Notes under the pieces: generated by a model | What the model was told of the DNA's origin: nothing | The model's database searches: none | Seen by the model: the letters and a program-made list of their open reading frames with translations, nothing else | Part shown: in pieces, positions 25,326-34,445 of the stretch | Layout of the letters: every line of letters begins with the position of its first letter | Position numbering within the stretch: the first letter of the stretch is position 1 | Position numbers and translations under genes: made by a program | NCBI GenBank assembly: GCA_937874695.1 | Contig: CALNAJ010000018.1 | Location: forward strand, 129,559 to 193,558 | Source: an uncultured Lactobacillus sp. | GTDB lineage: Bacteria > Bacillota > Bacilli > Lactobacillales > Lactobacillaceae | Length of the DNA stretch: 64,000 nt | Reading direction: 5' to 3'

Positions 25326-25724
25326 ATGAAAGACAAATTGATCTATCCGATTATTGCGCAAGAGAATAACGATGAAGATGGCCATTACTTTGTGGGCTTC
25401 TCTCCTAATATTCCTGGAATGGTTACACAGGGGGATTCTTTAGTCGAACTAGTCGACAATGCAGAGGATGCGATTGCAACGATGCTCGATGGAGAAGCCT
25501 ACCCCGAGGTTCAAAACCCTAAAAAATGGCATTTACAAGATAATGAATCTGTTGTCTATGTCACAGTGAATATGGCAGCGTGGATTGGTCGAAACTCTAA
25601 AAAAGTTAAGCGTTCGATTACGGTACCAGAATATCTAAATGAAATGGCAAAAGAACGAAAAATCAATGTTTCGCGGGTAACTACGGATGCATTAGAAGGC
25701 ATCTATAATGCAGCAAGAAACTAA
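25326..25724 (+). CDS. hicB: HicB-like antitoxin
   Basis: A 132-residue antitoxin with the N-terminal degenerate RNase-H-like HicB fold (KLIYPIIAQENNDEDGHYFVG, PNIPGMVTQGDSLVELVDNA) and a C-terminal DNA-binding part (RSITVPEYLNEMAKERKINV, ribbon-helix-helix or HTH-like). The start ATG at 25326 fits the family N-terminus but has no clear ribosome binding site; ATG at 25287, overlapping hicA, is the alternative. It likely represses the hicAB promoter. A strong terminator follows. Confidence 0.88.
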   Translation: MKDKLIYPIIAQENNDEDGHYFVGFSPNIPGMVTQGDSLVELVDNAEDAIATMLDGEAYPEVQNPKKWHLQDNESVVYVTVNMAAWIGRNSKKVKRSITVPEYLNEMAKERKINVSRVTTDALEGIYNAARN

Positions 25725-25735
25725 TTTGAGAAATG

Positions 25736-25783
25736 AAAAGTGGAGATGCTAGTTCAGAATTGAACTGGTATCCCCACTTTTTT
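25736..25783 (+). terminator. hicAB terminator
   Basis: AAAAGTGG and CCACTTTTTT close a long hairpin with an inner AGTTC/GAACT stem. Confidence 0.88.
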
Positions 25784-25909
25784 GTTCAACTCAGAGGTTA
25801 ATGGGAAACTTAACAATCACGTGATTAAAAATAAATGAGAAATTTCACGAGATTTTTACAATCAACCATGCTAGACTTAATCTAACTTGATAATTGGAGG
25901 CGGATAGCC

Positions 25910-27415
25910 ATGGCGACACAGGAACAGGGTTTTCTGGCATTGGTTAAGCAAATCAACCTATTAGATATGAATTTAACGTTGATCGATTGGGATTCTCATA
26001 CAAACTTACCGCAGGACGGGGCGAGCTTTCGGGGTGAACTGACCGGGTATATCAGCGGCCAAGAGCTGGCTTTGCGAACTGGGACGGCAATGGGGCAGTT
26101 CCTCGATTATTTTGCGGCGCACCCTGCGTCACTCGATGAGAAAGGTCAACAGGTCTTACGGTTGGTCAAGAAGGATTATGATCTGAACCACGACATCCCC
26201 GCCGAAGACTATGCGGCGTATCAGCAGGTCGTTTCCGATGCCCAACAGGTCTGGGAACAGGCTCGTGTGGCCCAAGACTTCAGCCTGCTACAACCGTATC
26301 TGGAAAAAATTGTGGCGTTTAAAAAGCAGTTCATTCCTTACTGGAAACGGGGCCAAGCCACCGATTACGACGTGCTCCTCGATCAGTTTGAACCGGGGAT
26401 GACCGTGGCCCAGTTGGACCCCATCATGGATACCCTAAAGGCCGGTATTCAAAAGATTCAGCGGACCTTAACGACGCGGGGCACGCAACCCCGGACGGAC
26501 TTCATGAGTCGGGCTGTTCCCGAGGATGTGCAGGAACGATTGGTTAGAGCGACTGTTTCACGGTTAGGGTATGACTTCAAGAAGGGGAATCTTTCACGGA
26601 GCACGCATCCCTTCACCGTGGCCTTGAATCGCGGGGATGCCCGGATCACCAACCGCTACGGCGTCCACGATTTTCAAATGGCCCTGCTCGGTGGGATTCA
26701 CGAGGCGGGTCATGGCCTGTACATGCAGAACTTCAATCCCGATTACGACTACACCCCGCTGGCAGATGCGCCATCAATGGGATTGCATGAATCGCAATCG
26801 CTGTTTAATGAAATCTTTATTGGCCGTAACGCGGCGTTCTGGCAAGGCGAATATGGTCGGTTCCAGCAGGCGACCGGCGATATCTTCACGGACATTGACG
26901 AGGCGACCTTCTACCAGGGATTCATGGCGACCAAGCCAACGATGATCCGGACGGAAGCCGACCCGTTGACGTATCCGCTCCACATTATCGTGCGTTACGA
27001 GCTCGAGAAGGCATTATTTAATGGTGACACCACGGTAGCGGAGTTACCCGCATTGTGGCGGCAAAAGTATCAGGAATACCTGGGAATCACGCCCGCGAAC
27101 GATACAGAAGGCATTCTTCAAGACATTCACTGGGCAGGTGGCGACCTCGGCTACTTCCCAACGTATCTGCTGGGGCAAATTTACGCGGCGCAGTTCTACC
27201 ACACCATGAGTCAATTGTTGCCGGTACCCGACATTTTAGCCAGCGGGGACTATTCACAGATTACGCAGTGGCGTAAGGATAATATTCATTGGTTCGGCGC
27301 GAGCTTGACGCCTCAAGCTTTGATCAAGCAGGTTTCTGGGGAAGCCCTCAATCCTCAATACTGGTTGGAATGGATGACGACGACCTTTGAGAAAGCCTAT
27401 CAGGTCACAAAATAA
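25910..27415 (+). CDS. Carboxypeptidase M32 (Taq metallocarboxypeptidase)
   Basis: A cytosolic zinc carboxypeptidase that removes C-terminal residues from peptides. The 501-residue, mostly helical protein has the M32 zinc motif HEAGH in GGIHEAGHGLYMQN (about 261-274), with DAPSMGLHESQSLFNE (second glutamate ligand region) and the family HPFT, RITNRY and GxLGYFPTYLLG stretches. The ATG at 25910 follows TGGAGGCGG. It stands alone with its own promoter region and probably takes part in peptide use. Confidence 0.93.
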   Translation: MATQEQGFLALVKQINLLDMNLTLIDWDSHTNLPQDGASFRGELTGYISGQELALRTGTAMGQFLDYFAAHPASLDEKGQQVLRLVKKDYDLNHDIPAEDYAAYQQVVSDAQQVWEQARVAQDFSLLQPYLEKIVAFKKQFIPYWKRGQATDYDVLLDQFEPGMTVAQLDPIMDTLKAGIQKIQRTLTTRGTQPRTDFMSRAVPEDVQERLVRATVSRLGYDFKKGNLSRSTHPFTVALNRGDARITNRYGVHDFQMALLGGIHEAGHGLYMQNFNPDYDYTPLADAPSMGLHESQSLFNEIFIGRNAAFWQGEYGRFQQATGDIFTDIDEATFYQGFMATKPTMIRTEADPLTYPLHIIVRYELEKALFNGDTTVAELPALWRQKYQEYLGITPANDTEGILQDIHWAGGDLGYFPTYLLGQIYAAQFYHTMSQLLPVPDILASGDYSQITQWRKDNIHWFGASLTPQALIKQVSGEALNPQYWLEWMTTTFEKAYQVTK

Positions 27416-27519
27416 TCGCTTTACTTCCTAAAAGTAAGTGGTAAACTTAATTCCAGCGTTTGAATAACCACTCATCGCTCTAAAATGACAACAAATTTAA
27501 AAGTGAGGTTTTTTAAATT

Positions 27520-28122
27520 ATGGAAACTAAGTTTATCGAATTAGCCAAGAAACGGCGTAGCATTTACGCACTCGGTAAGAACGTGACCTTTTCTCAAGAC
27601 GAATTGGTCGATCTGATCGAAAGTACCATCAAGCAGGGACCCTCTTCCTTCAACAACCAAACGACTCGGGCCATCATCTTGTTCGATGCCTCTCACGACA
27701 AGCTCTGGGACATCGTTGCCGATTCTCTTCGCAAGGTCGTCAAGGACGATGACGCTTTTGCTAAAACGCAGGCCAAGATCAACGGTTTCAAGGCCGCTTA
27801 TGGTACTATCCTGTACTTTACCGAAACCAAGACCGTTAAAGAATTTGAAGAAAACTTCCCACTGTATGCGGACAATTTCCAAGACTGGTCCGAACAGGCG
27901 CAAGGCAATGCACAGTACGCCGTGTGGACGTCACTTGCCGAAAACGGCGTGGGTGCAAACCTGCAACATTACAATCCACTGATCGACGATGCTGTCCGCG
28001 AAGCCTTCGATGTTCCAGCAAGCTGGCGTCTACGGGCTCAGATGGACTTTGGCTCCATCGAGGCACCAGCCGACGCTAAGGATTACATGGATGATAGCGA
28101 ACGGTTCCGCGTGTTCAAATAA
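27520..28122 (+). CDS. Nitroreductase-like FMN oxidoreductase
   Basis: A 200-residue nitroreductase-superfamily protein of the short HBN1/YdgI-like branch. Family features are the N-terminal RRSIYALG, the FMN-contacting QGPSSFNNQTTRA (about 46-58), and AENGVGANLQHYNP. Such enzymes use NAD(P)H to reduce nitro compounds, quinones or fatty acids; the natural substrate is unknown. The ATG at 27520 follows GTGAGGT. A strong terminator ends the single-gene unit. Confidence 0.88.
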   Translation: METKFIELAKKRRSIYALGKNVTFSQDELVDLIESTIKQGPSSFNNQTTRAIILFDASHDKLWDIVADSLRKVVKDDDAFAKTQAKINGFKAAYGTILYFTETKTVKEFEENFPLYADNFQDWSEQAQGNAQYAVWTSLAENGVGANLQHYNPLIDDAVREAFDVPASWRLRAQMDFGSIEAPADAKDYMDDSERFRVFK

Positions 28123-28133
28123 ATCATTAAGTT

Positions 28134-28172
28134 AAAATGGATTTTGCCGTCGCAGGCAAGATCCATTTTTTT
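28134..28172 (+). terminator. Terminator after the nitroreductase gene
   Basis: AAAATGGATTTTGCC pairs with GGCAAGATCCATTTT and ends in seven Ts. Confidence 0.92.
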
Positions 28173-28431
28173 AGGGCAATTTAGGTTTAAAGAACGACGA
28201 TTAAGTCGACATCTGAGACTGTGAAGCGTTGTGATACTTTAAGACTTGGACTGATGCAATGGGTGAACGAGAGCCAGCTACCACTGGGTGCGTGCCAATT
28301 CGAAGGGAGACGTAGCCTAGTTAGCCTCTGAATACAACCCCACAATCGTAGATTAACTAAGCGTTATCTGGTGCAAGTTATGCTAAAATGAAAACTAGTT
28401 AAGTAGTGACTTGATTAGGAGGTCAATTTGC
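28173..28431. promoter_or_regulatory. Intergenic region before the FAD oxidoreductase
   Basis: With the terminator, this completes a gene-free stretch of 309 bases. The only feature I can support is an extended -10 (TG-C-TAAAAT, 28381-28389) and the ribosome binding site AGGAGGT for the next gene. Confidence 0.5.
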
Positions 28432-29556
28432 ATGCAAAAGAGAATTGCCATCGTCGGTGGCGGTATCGTTGGTGCCACCGCGGCTTATTATTTGAGTAAA
28501 TTACCAGGTAGTGAAAAGATCAAGGTCACGTTGTTTGATGACGGCGTGGGCCAGGCGTCGAAGGCCGCAGCGGGCATTATTTCACCGTGGCTCTCTAAGC
28601 GCCGGAATCAACAGTGGTATCGCCTGGCTAAGGCCGGTGCCGACCTCTATCCCGAATTGATTCACGATGCGCAGTTGGGTACTGATGTCTATCAACAGAC
28701 CGGGACTATCGTGACACGTGAGGATGAAGCTGACCTAGAAACGCTGTTTGCATTGGCCCAGGATCGGCGCAAGACCGCCGCAACGATGGGGGATGTGACC
28801 ACGTTGACGGCTCAAGAAGTTCAGGACCAAGTGCCGCTACTGACGGCACCACAACCCGGCGTTCTGATTACCGGGGGTGCACGGGTCGATGGCGGTGCCT
28901 TGGTTGATGGCCTGTTGGCGAGTGCTAGCAAGCGAAACCTGAAAATCAGTCACGAACGTGTGAAGCTCAACGCCCAGGGACAAGTCATCACGTCACTGGG
29001 AGCACGCCAATTCGACCGGGTTATTTTAGCCGTCGGGGCCTGGCTCAAGGAACTGATTGCGCCACTGGGTGTGACTGCGGATATCCGGCCACAAAAGGGC
29101 CAACTGATCGAGCTGGCCGTGAAGGATTATCCTTTGCAAGAACACATGCCCGTTGTGATGCCTGAGGGCGAACGGGACTTTGTGCCATTTGGTCACGGGA
29201 AGTTGATCGTCGGGGCCACACATGAAAATGATGGTAAATTCGACATCAGTGTCAATCCTGAAGTGACGGCCGACCTGTTGGGCAGTGCCCAGCGGCTGGT
29301 CAAGAGTGTTACGGCGGATAGTCTCACCGGCGTGCGGGTCGGCACCCGGGCCTACACGAGCGACTTCGCACCATTCTTTGGACTGGTTCCGGACCACGAG
29401 GACTTCCTGGTAGCGTCTGGGTTAGGCTCATCAGGTTTGACGACTGGTCCCCAGATTGGGAAATTCCTAGCCGGTTCCGCGTTGTATGGGGGGACACCGG
29501 ACTGGAGTCAGTACGAGAAGCCACTGACGACTTACTTGGCCTCCTCCGCGGAGTGA
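28432..29556 (+). CDS. FAD-dependent oxidoreductase, DAO family
   Basis: A 374-residue flavoprotein of the D-amino acid oxidase/glycine oxidase group. It has the dinucleotide-binding motif RIAIVGGGIVGATAAYYLSK at the N-terminus, SKAAAGIISPW, and a late GVRVGTRAYTSDFAPFFG and ASGLGSSGLTTGP. It starts at ATG 28432 after AGGAGGT; the extension to 28411 is unsupported. The last 25 bases overlap the convergent RNase H-like gene. The amine or amino acid substrate cannot be told from sequence. Confidence 0.87.
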   Translation: MQKRIAIVGGGIVGATAAYYLSKLPGSEKIKVTLFDDGVGQASKAAAGIISPWLSKRRNQQWYRLAKAGADLYPELIHDAQLGTDVYQQTGTIVTREDEADLETLFALAQDRRKTAATMGDVTTLTAQEVQDQVPLLTAPQPGVLITGGARVDGGALVDGLLASASKRNLKISHERVKLNAQGQVITSLGARQFDRVILAVGAWLKELIAPLGVTADIRPQKGQLIELAVKDYPLQEHMPVVMPEGERDFVPFGHGKLIVGATHENDGKFDISVNPEVTADLLGSAQRLVKSVTADSLTGVRVGTRAYTSDFAPFFGLVPDHEDFLVASGLGSSGLTTGPQIGKFLAGSALYGGTPDWSQYEKPLTTYLASSAE

Positions 29557-29939
29557 AGCGCCTGATTTGCCAGTGTGTGCGCGCCCTGGTTCTGTTTCTC
29601 AGGGACCCATTGCGTCAGCACCAATTGGAAGGGTGCCTGGGCGGCTAGGAGTGCGTCCACGAGGCTTTGGTAATGTTTTGCATAATGTTTCTGTAAACTA
29701 TCGCTAACAATCTGGCTATCGGTATAGAATAAAACGGTAGTCGTTGCGCAAGCGTCCCCGGCAATCTCTGCCAGTCGTTGAAAACCCAAACGGGCGATCT
29801 CAAATTCGGCGGCGTGGTTGTTGGTGGCAGTCAAGCGGCTCTTGAGTTGGGTCTGTTCGTGGTCGTGAACGATCAGAATACCCCCAGCACTCAGGCCGCT
29901 TTGTGGTTGCGTCGCGGCATCGGTATACAAAGAAAACAC
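29532..29939 (-). CDS. RNase HI-like protein (YpdQ/RnhA-like)
   Basis: A 135-residue RNase H-fold protein. It has LYTDAATQ (first Asp), NNHAAEFE (Glu), FYTDSQIVSDSL (second Asp) and WVPEKQNQGAHTLANQAL. In the last motif a histidine stands where classical RNase HI has aspartate, as in many short Gram-positive members. The start is GTG at 29939, with GGAGTGA 4 bases upstream; ATG at 29978 has no ribosome binding site and would overlap divergent ebsA. RNA-DNA hybrid cleavage is likely but unproven. Confidence 0.78.
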   Translation of the reverse strand: MFSLYTDAATQPQSGLSAGGILIVHDHEQTQLKSRLTATNNHAAEFEIARLGFQRLAEIAGDACATTTVLFYTDSQIVSDSLQKHYAKHYQSLVDALLAAQAPFQLVLTQWVPEKQNQGAHTLANQALHSAEEAK

Positions 29940-29976
29940 AGAATCACTCCAATCTTTTTGTGAGGTGTTGTAAATC

Positions 29977-30393
29977 ATGATAACCCAAGAACGGCGATTT
30001 TTGTATCAACCCAACCCCGTTAGCAGCATTATTAACTGGAGTTGGACGCTGATGGTCCTGATGGTCGGGGCCATCTTCTGGCTGGAAGTGACCCATTTCA
30101 ACTGGTGGACACTCGGCTTCTTCGTGGCTTTTGCCATTTTATGTTGGGCGGAGGTTCACTATCGTAATATCACCATGGCCAATGGTGTCTTGACCGTCAG
30201 CACCGTCTTGAACCATCACCACCTGGTCATTCCGCTGGCTCACGTCAGTGCGGTTCGCGTCTCACGTTATCGGATGGGGATCGTGGCCCAGGGTAAAATC
30301 TATCAATTTTTACTGCCCCGTAACTCGGCCATTGAATTGGCTGCGCTGATTCAGGCCGCTATGCCGGAGACAGTGAAGGAGGAAATCAATTGA
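29977..30393 (+). CDS. ebsA: EbsA family membrane protein
   Basis: A 138-residue protein with two N-terminal transmembrane segments (about 19-60) and a cytoplasmic C-terminal domain of PH-like character (LTVSTVLNHHHLVIPLAHVSAVRV). EbsA was named from enterococcal pheromone-response mutants; its function remains poorly defined. ATG at 29977 follows GAGGTG. Its stop overlaps the TTG start of fhs, so the two form an operon. Its 5' end is divergent from the RNase H-like gene. Confidence 0.82.
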   Translation: MITQERRFLYQPNPVSSIINWSWTLMVLMVGAIFWLEVTHFNWWTLGFFVAFAILCWAEVHYRNITMANGVLTVSTVLNHHHLVIPLAHVSAVRVSRYRMGIVAQGKIYQFLLPRNSAIELAALIQAAMPETVKEEIN

Positions 30394-32045
30394 GCGACAT
30401 TGAAATTTCACAGGAAACGCCGTTAGAACCTATCGAAAAAATTGCGGCAAAGGTGGGGTTAACGCCTGACCAAATCGAACCCTATGGTCACACTAAGGCT
30501 AAGATCAACCTGCCACTGGCGGGAGATCACCAGACAGGGAAACTCGTCTTGGTCACATCGATCAATCCCACCCCAGCTGGGGAAGGTAAATCGACCGTGG
30601 TCGTCGGTCTTGGGGATGCTATGAACCGTGCTGGTCACAAGACCGTGCTGGCGTTGCGTGAACCCTCGATGGGGCCTGTCATGGGACTCAAGGGTGGTGC
30701 GACCGGTGGGGGTTACGCCCAAGTGGTGCCAATGGAAGACATTAACCTGCATTTTACGGGTGACTTCCACGCACTGACCGAAGCACACGACACGCTGGCA
30801 GCGTTGATCGACAATCACATTCAACAGGGCAACGAGTTGCGGCTCGATCCACGGCGCATCGTGTGGAAACGGGTCCTGGACATCAACGACCGTGAGCTGC
30901 GGCAAACGGTCATCGGACTCGGTGGCCGCACGTCTGGGGTCCCTCGTCAGGATGGTTTTGATATCACGGTTGCCAGTGAACTGATGGCAGTCTTGTGTTT
31001 GAGTGAAGACCTCAGTGACTTGAAGCGCCGGGTCAACCGGATTCTGATTGGTTACAACGAAGACAAGGAACCGGTCACGGTCGGTGATCTGAAGGTCGGC
31101 GGGGCAATCACTCTGTTGCTGAAGGATGCCATCAAGCCTAACCTGGTCCAAACGTTGGAACACAACCCCGCCATTATCCATGGGGGGCCATTTGCCAACA
31201 TCGCGCATGGGTGTAACTCTGTCTTAGCGACGCAGACCGCACTGCAACTCGGTGACTACGCCGTAACCGAAGCCGGCTTCGGGGCCGATCTCGGTGGTGA
31301 GAAGTTCATGGACATTAAGACACCAGTTCTCGGCAAGACGCCGGATGCGGTGGTCATTGTGGCCACCGTCCGGGCGCTGAAGTACAACGGTGGCGTCAAG
31401 CGTGCTGACTTGGAAACGGAAGACGTGGTAGCCCTTCAAACTGGGAGCGCCAATCTGAAGCGGCACATTACCAGCATGCAACAATATGGCGTGCCGGTGG
31501 TCGTGGCCATCAACCGTTTCACCAGCGATACCGATGCTGAAATTGCCGCACTGACGGCCGACATCGAAGCGCTGAACGTGCCCGTCGCAACAACGACCGT
31601 CTGGGCCGATGGTGGTGCCGGCGCCTTGGACCTGGCTGACAAGGTCGTTGCGGCAACACAACAACCCAGCCACTTTACCCGCTTGACGCCAGAACACGCC
31701 GACTTGGTCACGCAAATGACGGCCATTACGCAGAAAATTTACGGTGGGGCTAAGGTTGAACTGTCGACCAAGGCTGCCCGCCAGCTGAAGACCTTTGCCA
31801 AGCATGGCTGGGACGAGTTGCCCGTCTGCATGGCAAAGACGCAGTACTCACTCACCGACGACGCCCATCAACTTGGTGCACCCACGGACTTTACGATTCA
31901 CGTCCGCGAGTTCGCACCACGGTTGGGTGCCGGCTTCGTGGTCGCCTTGACGGGGAACGTCTTGACGATGCCGGGTCTGCCTAAGCATCCAGCGGCGTTG
32001 GATATGGATATTGACGCTGATGGGAAGATTACGGGTTTGTTCTAG
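30390..32045 (+). CDS. fhs: Formate-tetrahydrofolate ligase
   Basis: Makes 10-formyl-tetrahydrofolate from formate, ATP and tetrahydrofolate, supplying one-carbon units for purines. The 551-residue sequence has the P-loop TPAGEGKSTVVVGL (about 58-71), REPSMGPVMGLKGGATGGGYAQV, the GGPFANIAHGCNS loop and a late LTGNVLTMPGLPKHPAA. The start is TTG at 30390 with AAGGAGGA upstream, overlapping the ebsA stop. A terminator follows. Confidence 0.97.
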   Translation: MSDIEISQETPLEPIEKIAAKVGLTPDQIEPYGHTKAKINLPLAGDHQTGKLVLVTSINPTPAGEGKSTVVVGLGDAMNRAGHKTVLALREPSMGPVMGLKGGATGGGYAQVVPMEDINLHFTGDFHALTEAHDTLAALIDNHIQQGNELRLDPRRIVWKRVLDINDRELRQTVIGLGGRTSGVPRQDGFDITVASELMAVLCLSEDLSDLKRRVNRILIGYNEDKEPVTVGDLKVGGAITLLLKDAIKPNLVQTLEHNPAIIHGGPFANIAHGCNSVLATQTALQLGDYAVTEAGFGADLGGEKFMDIKTPVLGKTPDAVVIVATVRALKYNGGVKRADLETEDVVALQTGSANLKRHITSMQQYGVPVVVAINRFTSDTDAEIAALTADIEALNVPVATTTVWADGGAGALDLADKVVAATQQPSHFTRLTPEHADLVTQMTAITQKIYGGAKVELSTKAARQLKTFAKHGWDELPVCMAKTQYSLTDDAHQLGAPTDFTIHVREFAPRLGAGFVVALTGNVLTMPGLPKHPAALDMDIDADGKITGLF

Positions 32046-32084
32046 GACAGACTAGAGTTTTTAATTAAGATAGAATTGTTGTAG

Positions 32085-32118
32085 AGACGGTTGACCTATT
32101 GAGGTTGACTGTCTTTTT
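32085..32118 (+). terminator. fhs terminator
   Basis: A 13-bp stem with three G-U pairs (32085-32097 with 32102-32114) is followed by Ts. Confidence 0.75.
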
Positions 32119-32322
32119 GTTTGAATGCTTAACATATCATGACAAATTCAATATTGAAGATGGTATAAATTGGTTCTGGTTGTTTACATTATCCGCCGAG
32201 CCCGAGCAAGCGCCAGTGCCAAACTTCTCCGACAGATGATTTACGTAAATTTTACATACAAGGCTGATAAGATATGGTACGCTTGAAGCGAGTCATAATA
32301 CATAAATTAGGGGATGTCACGT

Positions 32323-33243
32323 ATGCATCAACGGCTAGTTGTTGGATTGTTAGTTGTGTTGGGATTAGGTGTGGGATTCGTTACAAACTCCACGGATTCG
32401 CCAAGCCATAGTCTGAGTATCACCGCCCAGGCTAAGAAAACGGCAAAGGTCATTGCGACCAAGAAGCTGGCCAAAAAGGCCGGTCACGTTAAAAAAGGAA
32501 TGATTTATTCCTCGGCAAAGTTGACCAAAGTGACCCATAACGCTAAAAATTATAAGCATACGACGTTTTATCGAACGAAGCAGGTTAAAGTGATCAAAGC
32601 AACCGGTAAGAAAGCCGTTTATCAGTATATTCAAACGTCTAACGGTAAAGTCAAAGGGTGGATTTGGCATGGCTTCCTAAAGAACGGTAAGGCGCCAAAA
32701 GCTAAAGCCGGCTTTGATACAGCTAAAGCAAGCCGAGATTTTTTAGCGGTCGTTAATAAGGAGCGACAGAAACGACATGCTCAGCCGCTAAAGATGGATA
32801 CCAAGTTTATGAGGCTAGCCAATCAGCGGGCCATTGATTCTGGTAAAATCCAGGACATTCAGCATGACAACAAAGCGGGAGAATCATACTTTGTGTTAGA
32901 GTCACCGAAGTTTGGCATAGCGACCGATTGGTTGAATGGCGAATGTCTGCTTGAGACCAGTTCGATTAATCGCTCAGCGGGTAAAGCGGCAGCAGAATCC
33001 TATCTTTATCACGATGCCGATTCAAATTGGGGGCACCGTGACATCCTGGTGAACAGCAAGTCAACACTCGTTGGTATCGGATGGCAAGTTAGAAATGGCA
33101 TGTTATACAATGCCATTAACACGGGGGCGAAACCGGCATATTCGGCAGCAACCTCAGGGACTTACAAAGTTACCGTTAATGGCGTGACGCATGTGTTTGA
33201 CACGGAGGCAGAAGCGCTGGCCTTTGAACAAACGATTGACTGA
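32323..33243 (+). CDS. Secreted CAP/SCP-domain protein with SH3-like surface module
   Basis: A 306-residue exported protein. A signal peptide ends around ITAQA (residue 35). Residues about 40-125 form a lysine-rich surface module ending GKVKGWIWHGFLKNG. Residues about 135-275 are a CAP domain (FLAVVNKERQKRHAQPL, NWGHRDILVNSKSTLVGIGW). Lactobacillar proteins of this type are often cell-surface-bound. ATG at 32323 follows GGGGATGT; the upstream extension is unsupported. The lysine-rich module resembles the repeats of the protein at 59640. Function is unknown. Confidence 0.82.
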   Translation: MHQRLVVGLLVVLGLGVGFVTNSTDSPSHSLSITAQAKKTAKVIATKKLAKKAGHVKKGMIYSSAKLTKVTHNAKNYKHTTFYRTKQVKVIKATGKKAVYQYIQTSNGKVKGWIWHGFLKNGKAPKAKAGFDTAKASRDFLAVVNKERQKRHAQPLKMDTKFMRLANQRAIDSGKIQDIQHDNKAGESYFVLESPKFGIATDWLNGECLLETSSINRSAGKAAAESYLYHDADSNWGHRDILVNSKSTLVGIGWQVRNGMLYNAINTGAKPAYSAATSGTYKVTVNGVTHVFDTEAEALAFEQTID

Positions 33244-33365
33244 TAGCAGCCATAAAGTCATTTAGGAATGATTATTGATGCCGAAGGGACAGATAATGCT
33301 CTGGAAGGCATTGGCTCAGGGAAGGTACTATTTACCTCATTCAACAATAGTCAGCTTTATCCGAG

Positions 33366-33396
33366 AGGTGGTCATTATTGTAGTGACTGCCTTTTT
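33366..33396 (+). terminator. Terminator after the CAP-domain gene
   Basis: AGGTGGTCA pairs with TGACTGCCT (two G-U pairs), followed by a T run. Confidence 0.65.
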
Positions 33397-33487
33397 ATAA
33401 CGGCTTTTATAGTGTTGGTGTCAGGCTAAATGAGTGAAATTGACGCCTAACAGATGTATGATGAGGTGTCATGAGAGGGTGGATAAA

Positions 33488-33781
33488 ATGCAGGCTAAAG
33501 CACATGAAAAGAAACGGATTCAAGCTAATATTGACAAAGAGTTGGCAGAACAAGCGGAACAAATCTTTAGTGATATTGGCTTGACGACGACTTCGGCGTT
33601 AACAGCATTCTATAAACAGGTTGTGGCTAATGAGGGGATGCCCTTTGAACTAACTCGGATAACGGCAAAGGAAAAGCTTGACAGGGTCGTGCAACAAGAG
33701 ATTGCGGATGGAAAGTTTAAAAAGATTAGCTCACGTGAAGAGCTTAGTCGCCTGTTAGTTGGTGACGATGAAGAAGAATGA
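33488..33781 (+). CDS. RelB/DinJ family antitoxin
   Basis: A 97-residue antitoxin with an N-terminal ribbon-helix-helix of the RelB/DinJ type (RIQANIDKELAEQAEQIFSDIGLTTTSALTAFYKQVV) and a charged C-terminal toxin-binding part. ATG at 33488 follows GAGAGGGTGG. Its end overlaps the next gene by 14 bases, the usual toxin-antitoxin layout. RelB/DinJ antitoxins normally pair with RelE/YafQ toxins, but the neighbour here looks like MazF/PemK. Confidence 0.85.
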   Translation: MQAKAHEKKRIQANIDKELAEQAEQIFSDIGLTTTSALTAFYKQVVANEGMPFELTRITAKEKLDRVVQQEIADGKFKKISSREELSRLLVGDDEEE

Positions 33782-34106
33782 CGTCATTAGCGTTTATGTT
33801 GCTTATTCGTCTGTTCGCGGGAGCGATGGTAAAAGGCGACCAGTTTTGATCGTTAATACTGCTGAACATTCTGTATTTGTCTATCGAATAACTTCAAAAT
33901 ATACTCAAAAATCTGAATGGATTCAATCTTGCTATTACCCCATTGAAAAGTGGCGTGAAATTGGTCTTAATCAGCCATATTATGTTGACACGAAAACGGT
34001 CCTTGAGATTATGAAAAAGGATTTAGGAATTGTTAGATGGATTGGAAGCCTGGATGACTTTGATGTCGGTGGGCTTGCCGAGTTCTTGAAACGTAGAAGA
34101 AAATGA
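33768..34106 (+). CDS. MazF/PemK-like toxin
   Basis: A 112-residue protein whose beginning (MKKNDVISVYVAY, then GSDGKRRPVLIVNT) resembles the MazF/PemK core, where RPVLI forms a signature strand. The rest (WREIGLNQPYYVDTKTVLEI) also fits the fold. If right, it is an mRNA endonuclease held by the RelB-like antitoxin. The start ATG at 33768 lies inside the antitoxin gene; GTG at 33759 is possible. No RelE features are visible. Family call is moderate. Confidence 0.7.
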   Translation: MKKNDVISVYVAYSSVRGSDGKRRPVLIVNTAEHSVFVYRITSKYTQKSEWIQSCYYPIEKWREIGLNQPYYVDTKTVLEIMKKDLGIVRWIGSLDDFDVGGLAEFLKRRRK

Positions 34107-34113
34107 GGTAACT

Positions 34114-34142
34114 AAGGTGACGAGCAATCGTCACTTTTTTTT
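34114..34142 (+). terminator. Toxin-antitoxin operon terminator
   Basis: GTGACG and CGTCAC close a 6-base loop, followed by eight Ts. Confidence 0.88.
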
Positions 34143-34445
34143 GCACGCTCTACTTATAACTAATGTAATTTTTACAATTTTAGTCTCATGATTTTTCAAA
34201 ATAGCTGCAGCTTTCGTTTTAGTCCGTAATTAATTTTTGGGGTGATCGATCAGTCGGACGTCGACTTCACGCCTAGCTAGGCACACGTTTGCCCACCGTC
34301 ACACCCCAGCCGTAATCTTGTTGCCCCTGAATCCCTAACCCCTATGAAATGGTTCTCCAATTTTTATTTCGCACAAACCGTCAGAGGTCGGCTTTTTCTG
34401 GTATAATTTTCAACAACGACTTATAGGAAAGGTGCTCCAGAAGTT
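34143..34445. promoter_or_regulatory. Intergenic region before lspA, with extended -10 promoter
   Basis: This gene-free stretch holds a perfect palindrome GCCTAGCTAGGC (34271-34282) of unknown meaning. It also holds an extended -10 promoter TG-G-TATAAT (34399-34407), suited to the lspA-rluD unit. I see no ORF or RNA gene. Confidence 0.6.

Noticed and set aside
30459..31208. Long minus-strand open frame (249 residues) inside fhs, and a second at 31224-31805
   Set aside because: Both are antisense to a clearly real, highly conserved gene; such frames arise from its codon bias.
33271..33430. 53-codon frame between the CAP gene and the toxin-antitoxin pair
   Set aside because: It lacks a good ribosome binding site and crosses a probable terminator.
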